64,000 bases of DNA. Origin: Cycas panzhihuaensis (lineage: Eukaryota; Cycadophyta). The translations under genes were made by a program, and so were the position numbers. Shown here piece after piece: positions 20,815 through 32,226 of the stretch (the first letter of the stretch is position 1; each line of letters starts with the position of its first letter). The DNA is taken from positions 109,809,741 to 109,873,740 of the forward strand of contig CM041465.1 in assembly GCA_023213395.1 (NCBI GenBank). Reading direction: 5' to 3'. Under the pieces are notes generated by a model. It did no database searches. It had not been told where the DNA came from and saw only the letters and a program-made list of their open reading frames with translations.

Positions 20815-22023
20815 TTAGGGGTAAGGTGATAATCCCAAGGGGTGCTTCTTCATTCCCATCATATCCCTAACACTTATATGGAATTGGCATAGCGCCCCAA
20901 TGCTTAATTTCTCAATCATATAAGTAGGTATGGTTATAACTAAGGAGTCATTATCAATAACTATTCTTTTTAGGGTAAAATTAGAGGTTTTAATGGTGAT
21001 GGTAAATGGATAATACCAATAGTGCTCACACTCCTTAGTAGGTGGCAAGTCATTGGGATCAAAAGAGATGATGGATAGAACGTGAGAGGTGGTGACGACA
21101 ATATGAATAAGAACCTCCTTATACCTAAGGGCTTCTAAAAGTAGGCTTAATTAGATAAGGTATCTCTATAATATGCCCATCATAGACATACCCATATAAA
21201 TAATATGAAGCTCTTCTAAAATGGAGAAATATAGGACAAATAGGAATTACCTTGGGAACAATAAGGATCTTAGTAGGATAAGGGTCTTGAGGTGGTTATT
21301 GGGAGGAGGAGGCTCCCTTAGTTTCCTTATCTACTTGAGCATAGATCATAGGGAAAACCTAGGTGGTGTTTAGTATTTGGATGACCCTTTGACCTTGGAA
21401 TTATAACATTAGGCAACCTAGGTTAGGTCTTGGGTTTTGAAAGTGGTCAAACTTATTGTTTCAAGTTGAGCCTTATATCTTAGTTAATTAGGGGTAGAAC
21501 TAGATAGTATCAACCTCCTCTACAGTTGGGCTCATCCCCTTCCTTACTGGTTAGGTTATTGAGTAGGTTGCTTAAGAGCATCATGGCTTGGAAAAGGGTC
21601 TTTATAGATAGGTTGTTTTGGGTTTAGTTTAGAAGTAGGATATGAAGGAGGGTCTCGACGAGATGCTTACTTGGAATGTTAAGTCAAATAATTATCACCA
21701 TCATGGGTACAATGGCCATGGATGGTATACCATCACTTCTTGGAAAGGGGATGAGATTTCTTATCTTAGGGAGAGGCTATATTATCCCCTTTGGGATAAG
21801 TTATACTTTGGGTAGCCTAATGGATAGGTATGTATCCATGAGAGGGAGTATGTTGCTAGAGTGGGGACTAAGTTAGCTAAAGTTTAAGATCTTTAATAAC
21901 TCACTTAATTGATTAAACAATTAAGGTAAGAGAGTTTGTGGTTCTATTGGTATTACAAATAGATGGACTAAAAGTAGGTGGTGATGGCCGTTGGTCTCAC
22001 GAGGGGAGGGGTGCCTCACAATG
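20815..22023 (-). pseudogene. gypsy4 gag C-terminus and protease remains
   Basis: From 22023 down this is the gag tail, cut at its upstream side by copia2. Near 21733-21679 the minus strand encodes a finger of the form W-Y-T-I-H-G-H-C-T-H-D-G-D-N-Y. This is the family's CxxHG...H...C knuckle with both outer Cys changed to Tyr (TGT to TAT). The 77-codon stretch 21048-20815 matches the retropepsin: FTITIKTSNFTLKRIVIDND, then IPTYMIEKL, where relatives have IDNGSxxNVMP. The active-site region reads Asp-Asn-Asp instead of Asp-Asn-Gly. Non-functional. Confidence 0.68.
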
Positions 22024-22320
22024 TGAAAAGGGTTAATGACATAAGGTTATTACATTAGTTGATTATTTCGAAAAAGGGTCTTAAGTGAAGTTTAAATTAG
22101 ATCACTTAAGTGAAATGCGCTTTCATGTGCATTATGTGTAATTTCATTTCACCTAACTCTAATGCTCCCTCTCTCAATATAAAAGTAAAGCTCAATGGAG
22201 GAGATTCATTCTTACCTCCCCATTTTGTGAGAGCTACTTTCTTTCTCTCAAGTCTCTCTTGCTCCCATGTTTGCCTTTGTGTTTAGTGCATGGAGATGAA
22301 GGATAGATCCACTCTTTTCA
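22024..22320 (+). repeat. copia2 5' LTR
   Basis: A 297-bp LTR running TGAAAAGGGTTAATGACATA to CACTCTTTTCA. It matches 29371-29565 plus 32125-32226. A TATA-like AATATAAAAGTAAAG lies near 22178. It resembles the copia5 LTR at 63130-63440 in start, A-rich middle and end, so the two are related families. Confidence 0.95.
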
Positions 22321-22322
22321 TG

Positions 22323-22334
22323 TGGTATTAGAGC
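22323..22334 (+). other. copia2 primer-binding site (initiator Met tRNA)
   Basis: TGGTATTAGAGC two bases after the LTR; one C-to-T change from the usual TGGTATCAGAGC. Confidence 0.88.
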
Positions 22335-22807
22335 TTGCTTCCTTCATATTCCCCACTTGCACTTGCAATGGAGCCATCACTTCCTTCTCCCCCACAATCC
22401 ATGTGGTGAAGGAGATTGTGAAAGTGAATTTAGAAAAATTTTTAAGTTATTATGATAGCATATTTTGTATTGTTTGCTTTTCCTTTCTCTTTTGTAGGTT
22501 TGGAAGCATAATAAAAGGAGTTGTAAGGTCCAAGGATTCCAATCTTTTATTGGCCATTCATGCTATCTCATTCTTCTTTTTCTTTTCCCTTTTTTGTCCA
22601 TTTAACAAGGGGAAATGCTGTCGAAATTTTTCCAACATTTAGAAGAATGATTGTAAGGGGAGGTTTTACCCATTTTTTTAAAAGAATTTTTAGCCATTTA
22701 AAATATCTATCATTGTATTCTCTCACCTTGCCCATATCGGGATCCTAGTGATCAAAAAATGATGGAAATTTCATATGGTATCATGTGTTAATGAGATATT
22801 AGCAAGC

Positions 22808-23190
22808 TGAAATTTCTACAGAAATATAATTTGATTACTAAACTTCATAGGTCTGAAAAACCTTCTACAAAGATCCAATTGAAGTGATTCTAATTTTCAA
22901 AGATGGGGCTCTGAGTCTACTTTCCATCACAAAACTAGCACCTAATTTAGATGTCGTATGAGGAAGTTATTATTGTTTTAGTGAACAACTGTTATTTTTA
23001 TTAAGAATTCTAAAAAAATATAATTTCCTAACTTTGTAGGGCTTCAAAAACTTTCCAAAACTCATTTGGACCTAATTCCACTTTCTAAAGATGAAGTTCT
23101 AAGTCTAGTTTGTAGCACAAGAATTGACACTCCAGTTTGACATCGTGGGAGAAAGTTATTGCTGATTTAGTGAAGACTACTTTTTTTGTA
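22808..23190 (+). repeat. Diverged direct duplication in copia2 leader
   Basis: The block from GAAATTTCTACAGAAATATAATTT (about 22809) through GAGGAAGTTATT and TTTTAGTGAA recurs from about 23005 as GAATTCTAAAAAAATATAATTT through GAGAAAGTTATTG and TTTAGTGAA. Shared landmarks keep the same order and spacing. Each unit is roughly 180-195 bp. Confidence 0.65.
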
Positions 23191-24064
23191 TTAATTAGAA
23201 AAAAAAAAAAAAAAGTGAAGAAAATTTCTTTCTTCTTTTTATAAGGCTTAAAATCTCATTGTAAAAGTGAGAAAAAAAACACTTAGATTGGAGCAATATC
23301 TAGTGTCCTCACTTACTTATTAGCATTTCATTTCAGCACTTTAAAGACACTTTAAGCAAGCACTCCAAGTAGGCACTCCAAAAGCACTCCAAGCAAGCAT
23401 TCTATTTTCAGTTAAATGTACGTTTGATGTAATTTGATAATCTTTTCACTCTTCCTAAAAGGAACATATCATGTAGCTATTTTCTGCCATCTTGTACCTA
23501 TTCACATACTTGCCAAGGTTGAGATACCTTGGTTGGCAGAATGATGTGCCATAAAGGAGGTGTGGGTTTCAAGTTGGGATTGGACTAAACCAGAATATTG
23601 GTGAGGTTTGGTTAGCTATATCATCGTGCCTCAATCAGGGATCATCCTGATAACCAACTCAAAAAATTAAAACTTTAATATAAGATTGAAATATACCTGA
23701 TCCAATATCTATCATATCCATGGGTATGCATGTACCACTCTTTAGAGGAGATATATAGCTGCTCATTAGTGAACTGGGTGACGATTGGGAGTACCTGGGC
23801 TCTGTTGTGATTTGGATTTCATCACCAAGCATAATTGTGGGTATCACAGGTGAAGGCCAACTTAATTCTACTAGAAGCTTAGGAATCCCTTCAATAGCCT
23901 CAACTACATGTTGGACACAAGTTAGAGGTTATTGGGTTGATTACACATCGTACATTTGAGTTTCAAGTTGTGTAAACCCAATGATGTCAGCTTCTACATT
24001 GGCCTACAATCTTGTATATTGATCACTTACTTATTTGTAAAAAGTGATCTAGAGTGTAATCACA

Positions 24065-24195
24065 ATCATAGTGCTTCTCATATTCCTGCTGCGTCAGGTT
24101 AATATTTACCACAAGTGTTAGTGGCCAATTTTTATCATAGTGCTTCTCATATTCCTACTGCGTCAGGTTAATATTTGTCACAAGTATTGGTGACT
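24065..24195 (+). repeat. 69-bp-period direct repeat upstream of copia2 gag
   Basis: ATCATAGTGCTTCTCATATT starts at 24065 and again at 24134. Each copy continues through CTGCGTCAGGTTAATATTT and CACAAGT for about 60 nearly identical bases. Confidence 0.85.
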
Positions 24196-24356
24196 TTTCT
24201 CTAAGTTGCTCCATTCATCTTTGAGCAATAATTCTCACTTCTTCTTCCTTCTACTACACTACTTCATTACATTTCCTATTTGTAAATAGTGATCAGTCAT
24301 TTATTGCCATCACTTTTTTAGTCCCTCGTTTAATTCTTCCCTTCTAAAAAGACAGC

Positions 24357-25330
24357 ATGTCTTCACAATTCAAGCAAAATGTGAGCTGCATTCTAAAACG
24401 GAAAGAAAATTGGGACATGTGGTTCATTGGTGTCAAAAATACTGCAAAGTATGAAGGTCTATGGAGAGATCACTTACAACCTACACCACCTGTTACGGCT
24501 ATAGCTACCACAACTGCTTCAGTAGGAGGTGCTCCAACTGCTCCCACTGAAGCTGTAGCTCAACGCCAATGGGAACTTGATGATGATAAAATCTGTGCAG
24601 GGATACTACTTTTCATTGATTATTCCCTACATAATCTCATTGATGAAGTTATACATGATATAGCATAGAATGTTCTTGAAGTTCTTAAGAACTTTAACAC
24701 TAAATCAGACTTATAATTTGTTCACATAGTGCTGAAGATGAACAAATTGAAAATGTAGAAAGGACATGCAAGTGAGATAATCAATCTCCTTCATCTAATC
24801 AAGCAAGCCATTGATAAAGATTTTAAAACTTAATGTATTACATGGGCTTTCTTGATTCAGTTATGTCTCCATATCACAGATTATAAAAATCTATTGGGAA
24901 GTCTTCAATCTAGTGGCACTTTGAAAACCCTAAACTTTGAGGATCTTACTAATAAGTTCATTCAATTTGATAAGACCTTTGATACCAACTTTTCCACTAC
25001 ATCAGATCCAATTGATGTTAATTTTGAAGTGGAAGAAGATCTTTGTTATACCAAAAATCAAGGTCAATACTCTCATAGAGGTGGTAATTCCCATAGAAGA
25101 GGAAGAGGTAGACAACAAGGACAACATCCTCTTAGTCAACAGGCTCCTCAATTCCAACAAAAATAGTCTCAAGGCCAAGGCCAAAATAATCAACCTGGAC
25201 CTAGATCCAGTAATCAAAGATAATCCAACTAGCCTAATATTTGGACTGGAAATCAAACAATCGTGTGCCAAAGGTATAATAGAAAAGGACATTATGCAAA
25301 AAATTACAGAACTGCCACCAACAAACTACC
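24357..25330 (+). pseudogene. gag: copia2 gag
   Basis: The nucleocapsid/capsid part of the copia polyprotein. The start is ATG 24357 (MSSQFKQNVSCILKRKENWD), followed by a gag domain with FNTKSDL and DYKNLLGSLQSSGTLKTLNF landmarks. A Gly/Arg/Gln-rich basic stretch follows (HRGGNSHRRGRGRQQGQH, about 25074-25125). The zinc knuckle at about 25260-25305 reads CQRYNRKGHYAKNYRT; the second and last Cys of CxxCxxxxHxxxxC are both Tyr, so zinc binding would be lost. Gag, protease and integrase share one frame, interrupted only by stops (for example after 24668, about 24715 and 25166), not by frameshifts. Confidence 0.85.
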
Positions 25331-25469
25331 AAGTTATCAACAGCACCATGGTACACATAATGTTGATAATACTTCTTTTGAAGATGCTTTTGGTGGAATG
25401 CAATTTGCTCATGCACACCTTCAAAGAATTGGGACCACTTCATTAAATGTTATTGATAGATCCACTAAG

Positions 25470-25975
25470 TATATTGAGGCTCATTGTGGCTATGCTTATT
25501 CACTTTTGCCTTCACCACTTGGAGTTGTAAATAGTGCTACCTCAAATACTTCATCGTGGATCATGGATACTGGAGCAACACAACACACGACTTGTCATCA
25601 CTAGTTCTTTTAAGATTTTGACTCTAAAGTTTGTGGTGTTGTACACATGGCTAACAAATCATCTCAGCAAATTGAAGGACTTAGAACTGTTTGCCTAAAA
25701 ATCCCAGGCCTTCCAGATTTTACACTTGTTGATGTTTTATATATTCCTGCTTTGAAGCAGAATCTACTCTCCCTGTCCACCCTTGTCTCTTGTGGATTTA
25801 ATCTGAGTGTAACTGCAAACAATCTAACTCTCTGTGTCATTCACCCTCCTTCAAATGCTATGGTTATGACCGGAATTCTTGATGGCAAACTTTTTTGCCT
25901 AACTGGCTCACCATCCTCTGAAGCCAACTATGTTGATGATGAATTTGTTTTTACCACAACCATAACTCCTTAAAA
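25470..25975 (+). pseudogene. copia2 aspartic protease
   Basis: The retropepsin that would cut the polyprotein. SSWIMDTGATQHTTCHH (about 25552-25602) holds the catalytic Asp-Thr-Gly. After an in-frame stop come LVDVLYIPALKQNLLSLSTL and SCGFNLSVTANN, the usual second half of copia protease before the pre-integrase region. It is in the same frame as gag. Stops at about 25603 and 25971 break it. Confidence 0.85.
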
Positions 25976-25976
25976 G

Positions 25977-26860
25977 TTGTCCCAAGCAGCTCTATGGCAT
26001 GCTCATGTGGGCCATATCAAAATTGATCATTTAAGAGAACTACAAGACACTCTTCCTAGTTTGCCTAAGTTCCCCTCTAAGCCCTTTAAATGCGAAGCAT
26101 GTATTATTGTTAAATCTCAAAGACAACCCTTTCCTCGTAGTCAGTGGAAATCTAGCCAACCTTTGCAGCTTGTACACTTAGTTATATGCGGTCATATACC
26201 CATCCCTTCTCTCAAACAGAAGTGGTACTATATTACTTTCATTGATAATTTTACCAAGAAAGTATGGGTTGCTTTTCTTACAAAGAAAGATGAAGCTTTT
26301 TCTATGTTTCAAGCTTTCAAGGCCTGCATGGAAAATGAATCTGGATTCAAGATCAAAATACTCAGGACTGATAATAGTGGTGAGTATATATCCAATGAGT
26401 TTGAATCGTACCTATGTCAATATGGAATCAAACATCATACCACTGTTGTAGGTACACCCCAGCAAAATGGAGTTATCGAGCGCATGAATAGGACCATCAT
26501 GAATATGGCTCGTGCTATGCTAGTATATAAGAATATCCCTATCTATCTTTGGGCTGAGGCTATCTGGACTGCTATGTATTGCATCAACACTGTTAGTCCC
26601 TCCAAGCTCGGCCCTCTCTACATGAAATGTGGTATGGACAAACCCCCTCTATCTCCCACTTCAGAATTTTTGGCTCTACTTGTTATGCTCATATTTTGCA
26701 GGAACATAGAAATAAGCTCTAAGATAGAGCCATCAAAGGTATCTTTGTCAGATACCCTATGGACAAAAAGGGATATAAGCTTTTTATACCTTCAGAGCGT
26801 AAAATCATCATCACTAGAGATGTTATCTTTGTAGAGACTAAAGATTAGTTACTCAGACTT
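25977..26860 (+). pseudogene. int: copia2 integrase
   Basis: This would insert the element into the genome. The HHCC finger is intact: LWHAHVGH, then CEACIIVK. The core has WYYITFIDNFTKKVWVAFL, the second catalytic Asp in ILRTDNSGEY and the Glu in GTPQQNGVIERMNRT. The first catalytic position is altered: LVHLVICG where relatives have HxDxCGP. A frameshift near 26640 moves the C-terminal part (GIFVRYPMDKKGYKLFIPSE, RDVIFVETKD) to another frame. A 27-bp duplication at 27083-27136, in the linker to RT, encodes two SSPTSVAGP units. Confidence 0.85.
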
Positions 26861-27334
26861 GACTCTAAGACACCTTCATACCGATTTAATGATGCCACTG
26901 AATTTGATGTCCAGATTCCAAAATTTAGAGGGGGAGATGCTGAACAGTTGCTCAAAATCTTGGAATCTAATAATAGAGCCTCAAAGGATACAAGCTATGA
27001 CTCCAAGCCAATGTGTACACATCCAACACCATCATTTATGAATAGCCAAGTTGACAAAGGCAAAGCCATAGCAGAAGGATCATCTTCTCCAACATCTGTG
27101 GCTGGCCCATCTTCTCCAACATCTGTGGCTGGCCCATCTTCTCCAGCATCGTCAACTTCCTCTGTGCCAAATATTTCATATGATCCTTTTCAGGATCAAA
27201 ACGAAGATCAAGAGGTTGTGGAAATGAAAACCTCATTCCCAACTTGAGGTTTTCGTGAAGCCTACCAGTTACACAAGGACATGTGACCAGATGAGGTAGG
27301 CAAAACTGGCACTAGAAGTGCCCATAGAGCAAGG

Positions 27335-28930
27335 ATGCATGAATCACTTTCTGTTGAGCTTGAACCAGTAGAACAACATCTTGCTCTTAATGAAGAGCCC
27401 CCAATGTACCAAGAAGTTATAAAGTATGCAGCTTGGAGAAATGCCATGAATAAAAAGTATCAATCTCTTATTAAGAATGGTACATGGGAGCTTGTTGATC
27501 TACCACTTGGAAGAAAGGTAGTTCAAAATAAATGGGTGTTCAAAAATAAGTATAGATTAGATGGCACCCTAAAAAAACACAAGGCGAGGTTGCTAGCAAA
27601 AGGATTCACGCAAAGGAAAGGCATTGACTACACTAAAATCTTTACTCCTACAACCAAGTGGCTTACAATAAGAACTCTTATAGCCTTGGCTGCTCAACAG
27701 GGTTGGAAAATCCACCAACTCAATGTTAAGACCACATTTCTCAATGGGGACCTTAAAGAAGAAATTTACATGGCTCAGCTAGAAGGATATGAGATTGACA
27801 GTCAGGAGCATAAAGTTTGCAGGCTCAAAAAGTCCTTATATGGCCTAAAGCAAGCCCCTCGTGCATGGTTTACCAGGTTGTCTGAAAGAATGAGGCAACT
27901 TAGATATGAGGTTTGCGACTATCAAGATATTAATACAACATTATTCATTAAGTGCCAAAATGATAAAGTTACTTACCTCTTAATCTTTGTAGATGACATG
28001 CTCATAACAGGCAATAGTGAACAGGTAATCAGCCAGCTGAAGAAGGACCTTACTGAAATGTTTGAATTGTCTAACCTTGGGTTGATGAAATATTACTTGG
28101 GAATTGAAGTAACTTAAAAGGATAGTAAATATTTCTCTCCCAAGAAAAATATATCAATGATCTTCTGACAAAGTTTCAATTGGAAGGTGCTCGACCAGTG
28201 GATACACCTATGGAGCCTAATATTAAGCTCTCAGTTGATGGTTATAATAGGGAGGTAGACGCAACACTCTATAGGCAACTTGTAGGTAGTCTCATCTATA
28301 CTACCAACACAAGGCCAGATATTGCACACTTTGTCGGTATTCTTGCAAGATTCATGACAAATCCTAAGCAGAATCATTGGCAAGCTACAATACGAATGTT
28401 GAGGTACCTAAAGACAACTAGCAAATATGGTCTGTTGTATGAACCCAATACAGAATTTAAACTTTATGCATACAAGACTCAGACTTTGCTGGAGATAAAG
28501 ACATAGGAAGATCTACATCTAGGTACATAACATTTCTTGGAATAGCACCAATATCATGGAGATCTAGATGGTAGAAGATAGTTGCAGACTCAAATACCAA
28601 AGCTGAGTACATTGTTACTTCTGAGATAAGCAAGGAGGTGATATGGCTTAGAAAATTGTTGAATACATTAAATGCCACCCAAACAAGTTCTACTAGCTTA
28701 CATGTAGATAATCAATCTATAATCCAAATGGCTAAAAATCCTATATTTCATGATCGTACCAAACATATAAGTACAAAAGTCCATAGGATTAGAGAACTAG
28801 TTCATGATGGCATAATTCAATTAGAGTACTACCCCACAGCAGATTAAGTGGCCAATATCTTCACTAAACCACTAAAGAGGATGAAGTTTAAATAGTTCCA
28901 AAAGCAACTCAGCCTTAGGGCCTCCATCTC
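27335..28930 (+). pseudogene. copia2 reverse transcriptase and RNase H
   Basis: RT 27335-28117 is a 260-codon open frame. It has NGTWELVDLP, QNKWVFKNKYRLDG, HKARLLAKGFTQRKGIDY, VKTTFLNGDLKEEIYM, CRLKKSLYGLKQAPRAWF and the catalytic box LLIFVDDMLITG, both Asp present. A stop (TAA at 28116) and a frame change follow. 28180-28506 continues with VGSLIYTTNTRPDIAHFVGI and RMLRYLKTTSKYGLLY. The RNase H domain proper spans 28457-28850, with GRSTSG, AEYIVTSE in a mixed frame, and SLHVDNQSIIQMAKNPIFHDRTKHI. The tail NIFTKPLKRMKFK is at about 28855. Three frames are used, so at least two frameshifts. Confidence 0.9.
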
Positions 28931-28934
28931 TGAC

Positions 28935-29370
28935 TGATTGAAGGAGATGACAATAAGACCATCATACTCTGTCTCATTCATGAAAACCCCTTGTGGGCAT
29001 GAAAGGACAAGAGTAAGTCGCTACTCTATCCCATTCATGAAAACCCCATGTGGGCACGAAAGGATAAGGGTTGTATCATTTTGGAAAATCAGAACCTATG
29101 AAAACTCAAAAGGGCATGGGGGATGACTAAATAGTATATGGAGACTCAGTAGATTTTAGCTACAAAATTCATTGTACTGATTGGCTATCTGGCTACATTT
29201 AAAGAGTCGCTTGAGCCAGGTTAGTAGATTAGAAAATTTGTGGGTTTTCTTCCCCATGAGGGTTTCCCACAAAAGTGTCATAGTAGTTTGCTTTGTAAGA
29301 GGCTCAAATGAAGACCTCATAGGATAGAATAAAATAGGATGAAATGAACTTCTACCATTAAGGGGTAGAT
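28935..29370 (+). other. copia2 3' untranslated region and polypurine tract
   Basis: No gene. The 20-base block CATTCATGAAAACCCCTTGT (28976) recurs nearly unchanged at 29033, each followed by GGGC(A/G)(T/C)GAAAGGA(C/T)AAG, a 57-base-period repeat. AAGGGGTAGAT (29360-29370) directly before the 3' LTR is the polypurine tract. Confidence 0.7.
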
Positions 29371-32226
29371 TGAAAAGGATTAATGACATAAGGTCATTAC
29401 ATTAGTTGATTATTTCAAAAAAGGGTCTTAAGTGAACTTTAAATTAGATCACTTAAGTGAAATGCACTTTCATGTGCATTATGTGTAATTTCATTTCACC
29501 TAACTCTAATGCTCCCTGTCTCAATATAAAAATAAAGCTCAATGGAGGAGATTCATTCTTACCTCTGGACGCTACCGCACGGATAACCACCGAATCGATA
29601 GGCGCGGGAGAGATGGTGACGAAACCAGTGGGAAGTGGAACCTACAAGGCAAGCAACTACGCAGAGGCGCCCGTCTTGTGGGAGCGAGTTCGGATCCGCA
29701 ATGGAGTATGGCTACTCGGGTGACCCTTCACCACCTTGAGCGAAGGGCGAAGATCGTGAGGACGAACCCGGTTGACTGGGAATAGGCCCTCCCACCCTTG
29801 GGTGGCCAGAAGGGAGAGAGAAAGAACCTAACAAGGATAGGCCAAGTACAATCCTATGCAAACTAACCTGCACACGAGCGACAAGTGAAGCAAGAGCTCG
29901 GCTAAGGAAGAGGGAGGAAGGGTAAGGGAGAAGAAGACTCCTACAACCTTTCCTACGAATAACAAAAGTACATGCAACAAGGCAAACAAATTGCAAACTA
30001 ATACAAAAAGGCAATTTTCCCTTTTAATCTTTCGATGTTCTAATTACTAGGAAAGGAATAAAAGGTAAAAAAGCAAGGGGTGCGAAGGGGGACAAAGCGT
30101 GCACCTGGGCCGAAAGCGTGAGAGATGGCGTAGCCTTCCGGAGGAGCACCCAACCACTCCGCGCAGCGTACCGGATGTGAAATGTAGCGGCGAGCGAACA
30201 GGGGCTTCCTTACCTTCCCCAGGAAAAGTAAATGCGATACCGAAGGAAGGAAAGAAACGCTAACTAGCAAACGAGATAGCATAAAATATGACACACGCAA
30301 GGGACGCCACGGTGGAAGGGGCACCCGCAACGCGTTCTCCGCGTCCAGTACCCGAGTAACAAACAACGGTCTCCCTCCTGCCGAGGGGAGACACCTATAT
30401 GCAACACAAAGATCTAGCAATATATGTCTAACAACATAAACGAGAGTCTAAATGTACATGCATCAATGTTAGTCCAATAAGGAAAATACCAAAGAAGAAC
30501 GATCCAAACGAAAGGAAACAACAAGGTAAGCCTCGGGTGGCCTCACCGCATAAATGGTGCCCAAACCTCTCCCCAAGAGCCACGGGCGTGAGGAGAAAGT
30601 CAAGACTCAAGGGTGGAAAGCAGTGCAAGAAGGGGCAAGAAACACCCAAAGACACCCACGGGGAAGGATGCTCTGGGGAGCAAACCGATGCTTAGGGAGC
30701 AAAGGCAAAGCCACGAATGGTAGTTGAGAACTACGAATGATTCCCAAACACAGCAAGGGGTCCCAAATCAGTAGCGCAACTCGTGATGTCACTGGTTTGA
30801 ACGACCTGAGTCTGTAAACCCTTGTTTAGATGGCCAAGAGCAGCATGAGGCGAGAGGAAGCTTTGGAGGGCTCGGAGCCACTCGGGAGCGTGGAAGGTGG
30901 TGGAATCCACCCAGCTCCTCTCCCAAAGCCTATGCAACCCCTCACGCCGCTGCTTTGGACAGCAAACGCAGGCAAGAGACAAGAGAAAGTGGAACAGCAG
31001 TCCTCACAAAGGAAAGAGGATCAAACTTCAAGCAACAAACATGAACAAATGAGCTGGAGCAAGAATATTGCAAAGAACTTAACAAAAAGTAAAGAGTACC
31101 CGGGAGGAAGAGGCAAGGAGCTTGCCTCAGCCAAAGGACAATGAAGGAGGGCTGGAAAAACAGCCCAGATCTGGAGCAGAGCAGGTTTGAGGCCCTGCTA
31201 CGAAGTATGATGGAGAACACCTGCAAACGTAGGGCTCATGGGCTGCCTGGATAGAGACCGGCTGGAAACCGCTTCAAAGGAGCCCTCTCCAAGGCGCTTG
31301 AGGGGTTGAGAGAATGTCTCAACCGAGTCGAAGGAGAGTGGGCGTATGAAGAGTCAGGTCGGTTGCGGCAGAGCAGAGCAGAAGCAGCAAGAGAGAGTTT
31401 TCTTGAGTAACTTCCAAAGTGAGTAAAAGATCCAAAAAGTCCCAAAAGATGCTTAAGTACTAAAGCAAAACCCTAAAGTACGCGAATAGGGTACCTACCG
31501 AAGGGAAAAAGGCGCGAACCACGTGGCGGTTATGATAAATGCGAAATTGCCACCGGATTTTAAAACAAACAGAGAGTCAGATCGTCTGAAATTTTAGCGA
31601 TAGCTGAATATTCCAATGATGCTGCGAAAATTTCAATGATCACGAAGATCACGGCTGCACAAGATTACTACAGTATGCACCAGAGACACAAATGGGGCCC
31701 GCCAACCGGTCCAGTCAGCAAAAACCCGAAAAGGCTAAAGGACAACTAAAACACCCACCCGGAGCAAACAAGCCAAGAAACGGGCCCACGGGAGCAGAAA
31801 TAGGCCCCCAAATGAGGTGGCAAGCTAACCAAGCGACGATGAGACATCACACGGGTGGAGGTGGCGCAAACCCGGTGGATCCGTGAGAGAGGAGGGCGAT
31901 GAAGTAATACGGTCACTGTGGTGCCACACTCGCTAAGAGTGTGCCCCCGCTATAGTCATAGGCTAAACATAGGTGTGGACGACGACCGTGCCCACAAAGT
32001 CATACGCATGCAAATATGTAAGCAGACAATCAGTACATAAAAGTGACGATAATGCTAGAGACATACCTGCACTTACCTGAGTCGGTGATTCCGTATCCAT
32101 TCCCGGAAGCCGGGAAACAACCTCCCCATTTTGTGAGAGCTACTTTCTTTTTGTTAAGTCTCTCTTGCTCCCATGTTTGCCTTTGTGTTTAGTGCATGGA
32201 GATGAAGGATAGATCCACTCTTTTCA
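29371..32226 (+). repeat. copia2 3' LTR, split by a gypsy solo LTR
   Basis: Left part 29371-29565 (195 bp) starts TGAAAAGGATTAATG. Right part 32125-32226 (102 bp) ends CACTCTTTTCA. Together they are 297 bp, the same length as the 5' LTR. The interrupting sequence is 29566-32119 plus the duplicated ACCTC at 32120-32124. Confidence 0.95.
29566..32119 (-). repeat. Solo LTR of the Tat-like gypsy family
   Basis: A 2554-bp LTR with no internal region. On the minus strand it starts TGTTTCCCGGCTTCCGGGAA (32119) and ends GTAGCGTCCA (29566). An exact five-base duplication ACCTC flanks it (29561-29565, 32120-32124). This is the classic footprint of recombination between the two LTRs of an inserted element. 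It carries the family's splice-donor-like CAGGTAAGT (32079-32071) and is alignable with gypsy1's LTR around the CACGTGG region (31520). It is visibly richer in CpG than any other part of the window. Open frames in it (30040-30420, 30830-31144 and others) match nothing and differ between copies. Confidence 0.93.

Larger units (their letters stand above)
22335..24356 (+). other. copia2 long 5' leader
   Basis: About 2 kb between the primer site and gag with no supported gene; open frames at 22322-22642 and 22560-22748 show no domain. It contains an old direct duplication (22808-23190), an A-run at about 23199-23214, short GCACTCCAA repeats near 23360-23400, and a 69-bp-period duplication (24065-24195). 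Confidence 0.7.
22024..32226 (+). mobile_element. copia2: complete Ty1/copia element inside gypsy4
   Basis: Bounded by an exact five-base duplication CAATG (22019-22023 and 32227-32231). The 5' LTR is 297 bp. The 3' LTR is also exactly 297 bp once the nested solo LTR and its duplicated ACCTC are removed. Without that insert the element is 7644 bp. By eye the two LTRs differ at about 10 of 297 positions. Order: LTR, primer site, 2-kb leader, gag, protease, integrase, RT, RNase H, 3' untranslated region, polypurine tract, LTR. It is the best preserved element here, though still broken. Confidence 0.95.

Noticed and set aside
24937-25446. 169-codon plus-strand frame overlapping copia2 gag
   Set aside because: A shifted-frame shadow of gag. 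The true frame carries the basic tail and zinc knuckle.
30830-31144. 104-codon plus-strand open frame and several others inside the solo LTR
   Set aside because: No recognisable domain, and the frames are not kept in the other LTR copies. They follow from the CpG-rich composition of a non-coding LTR.
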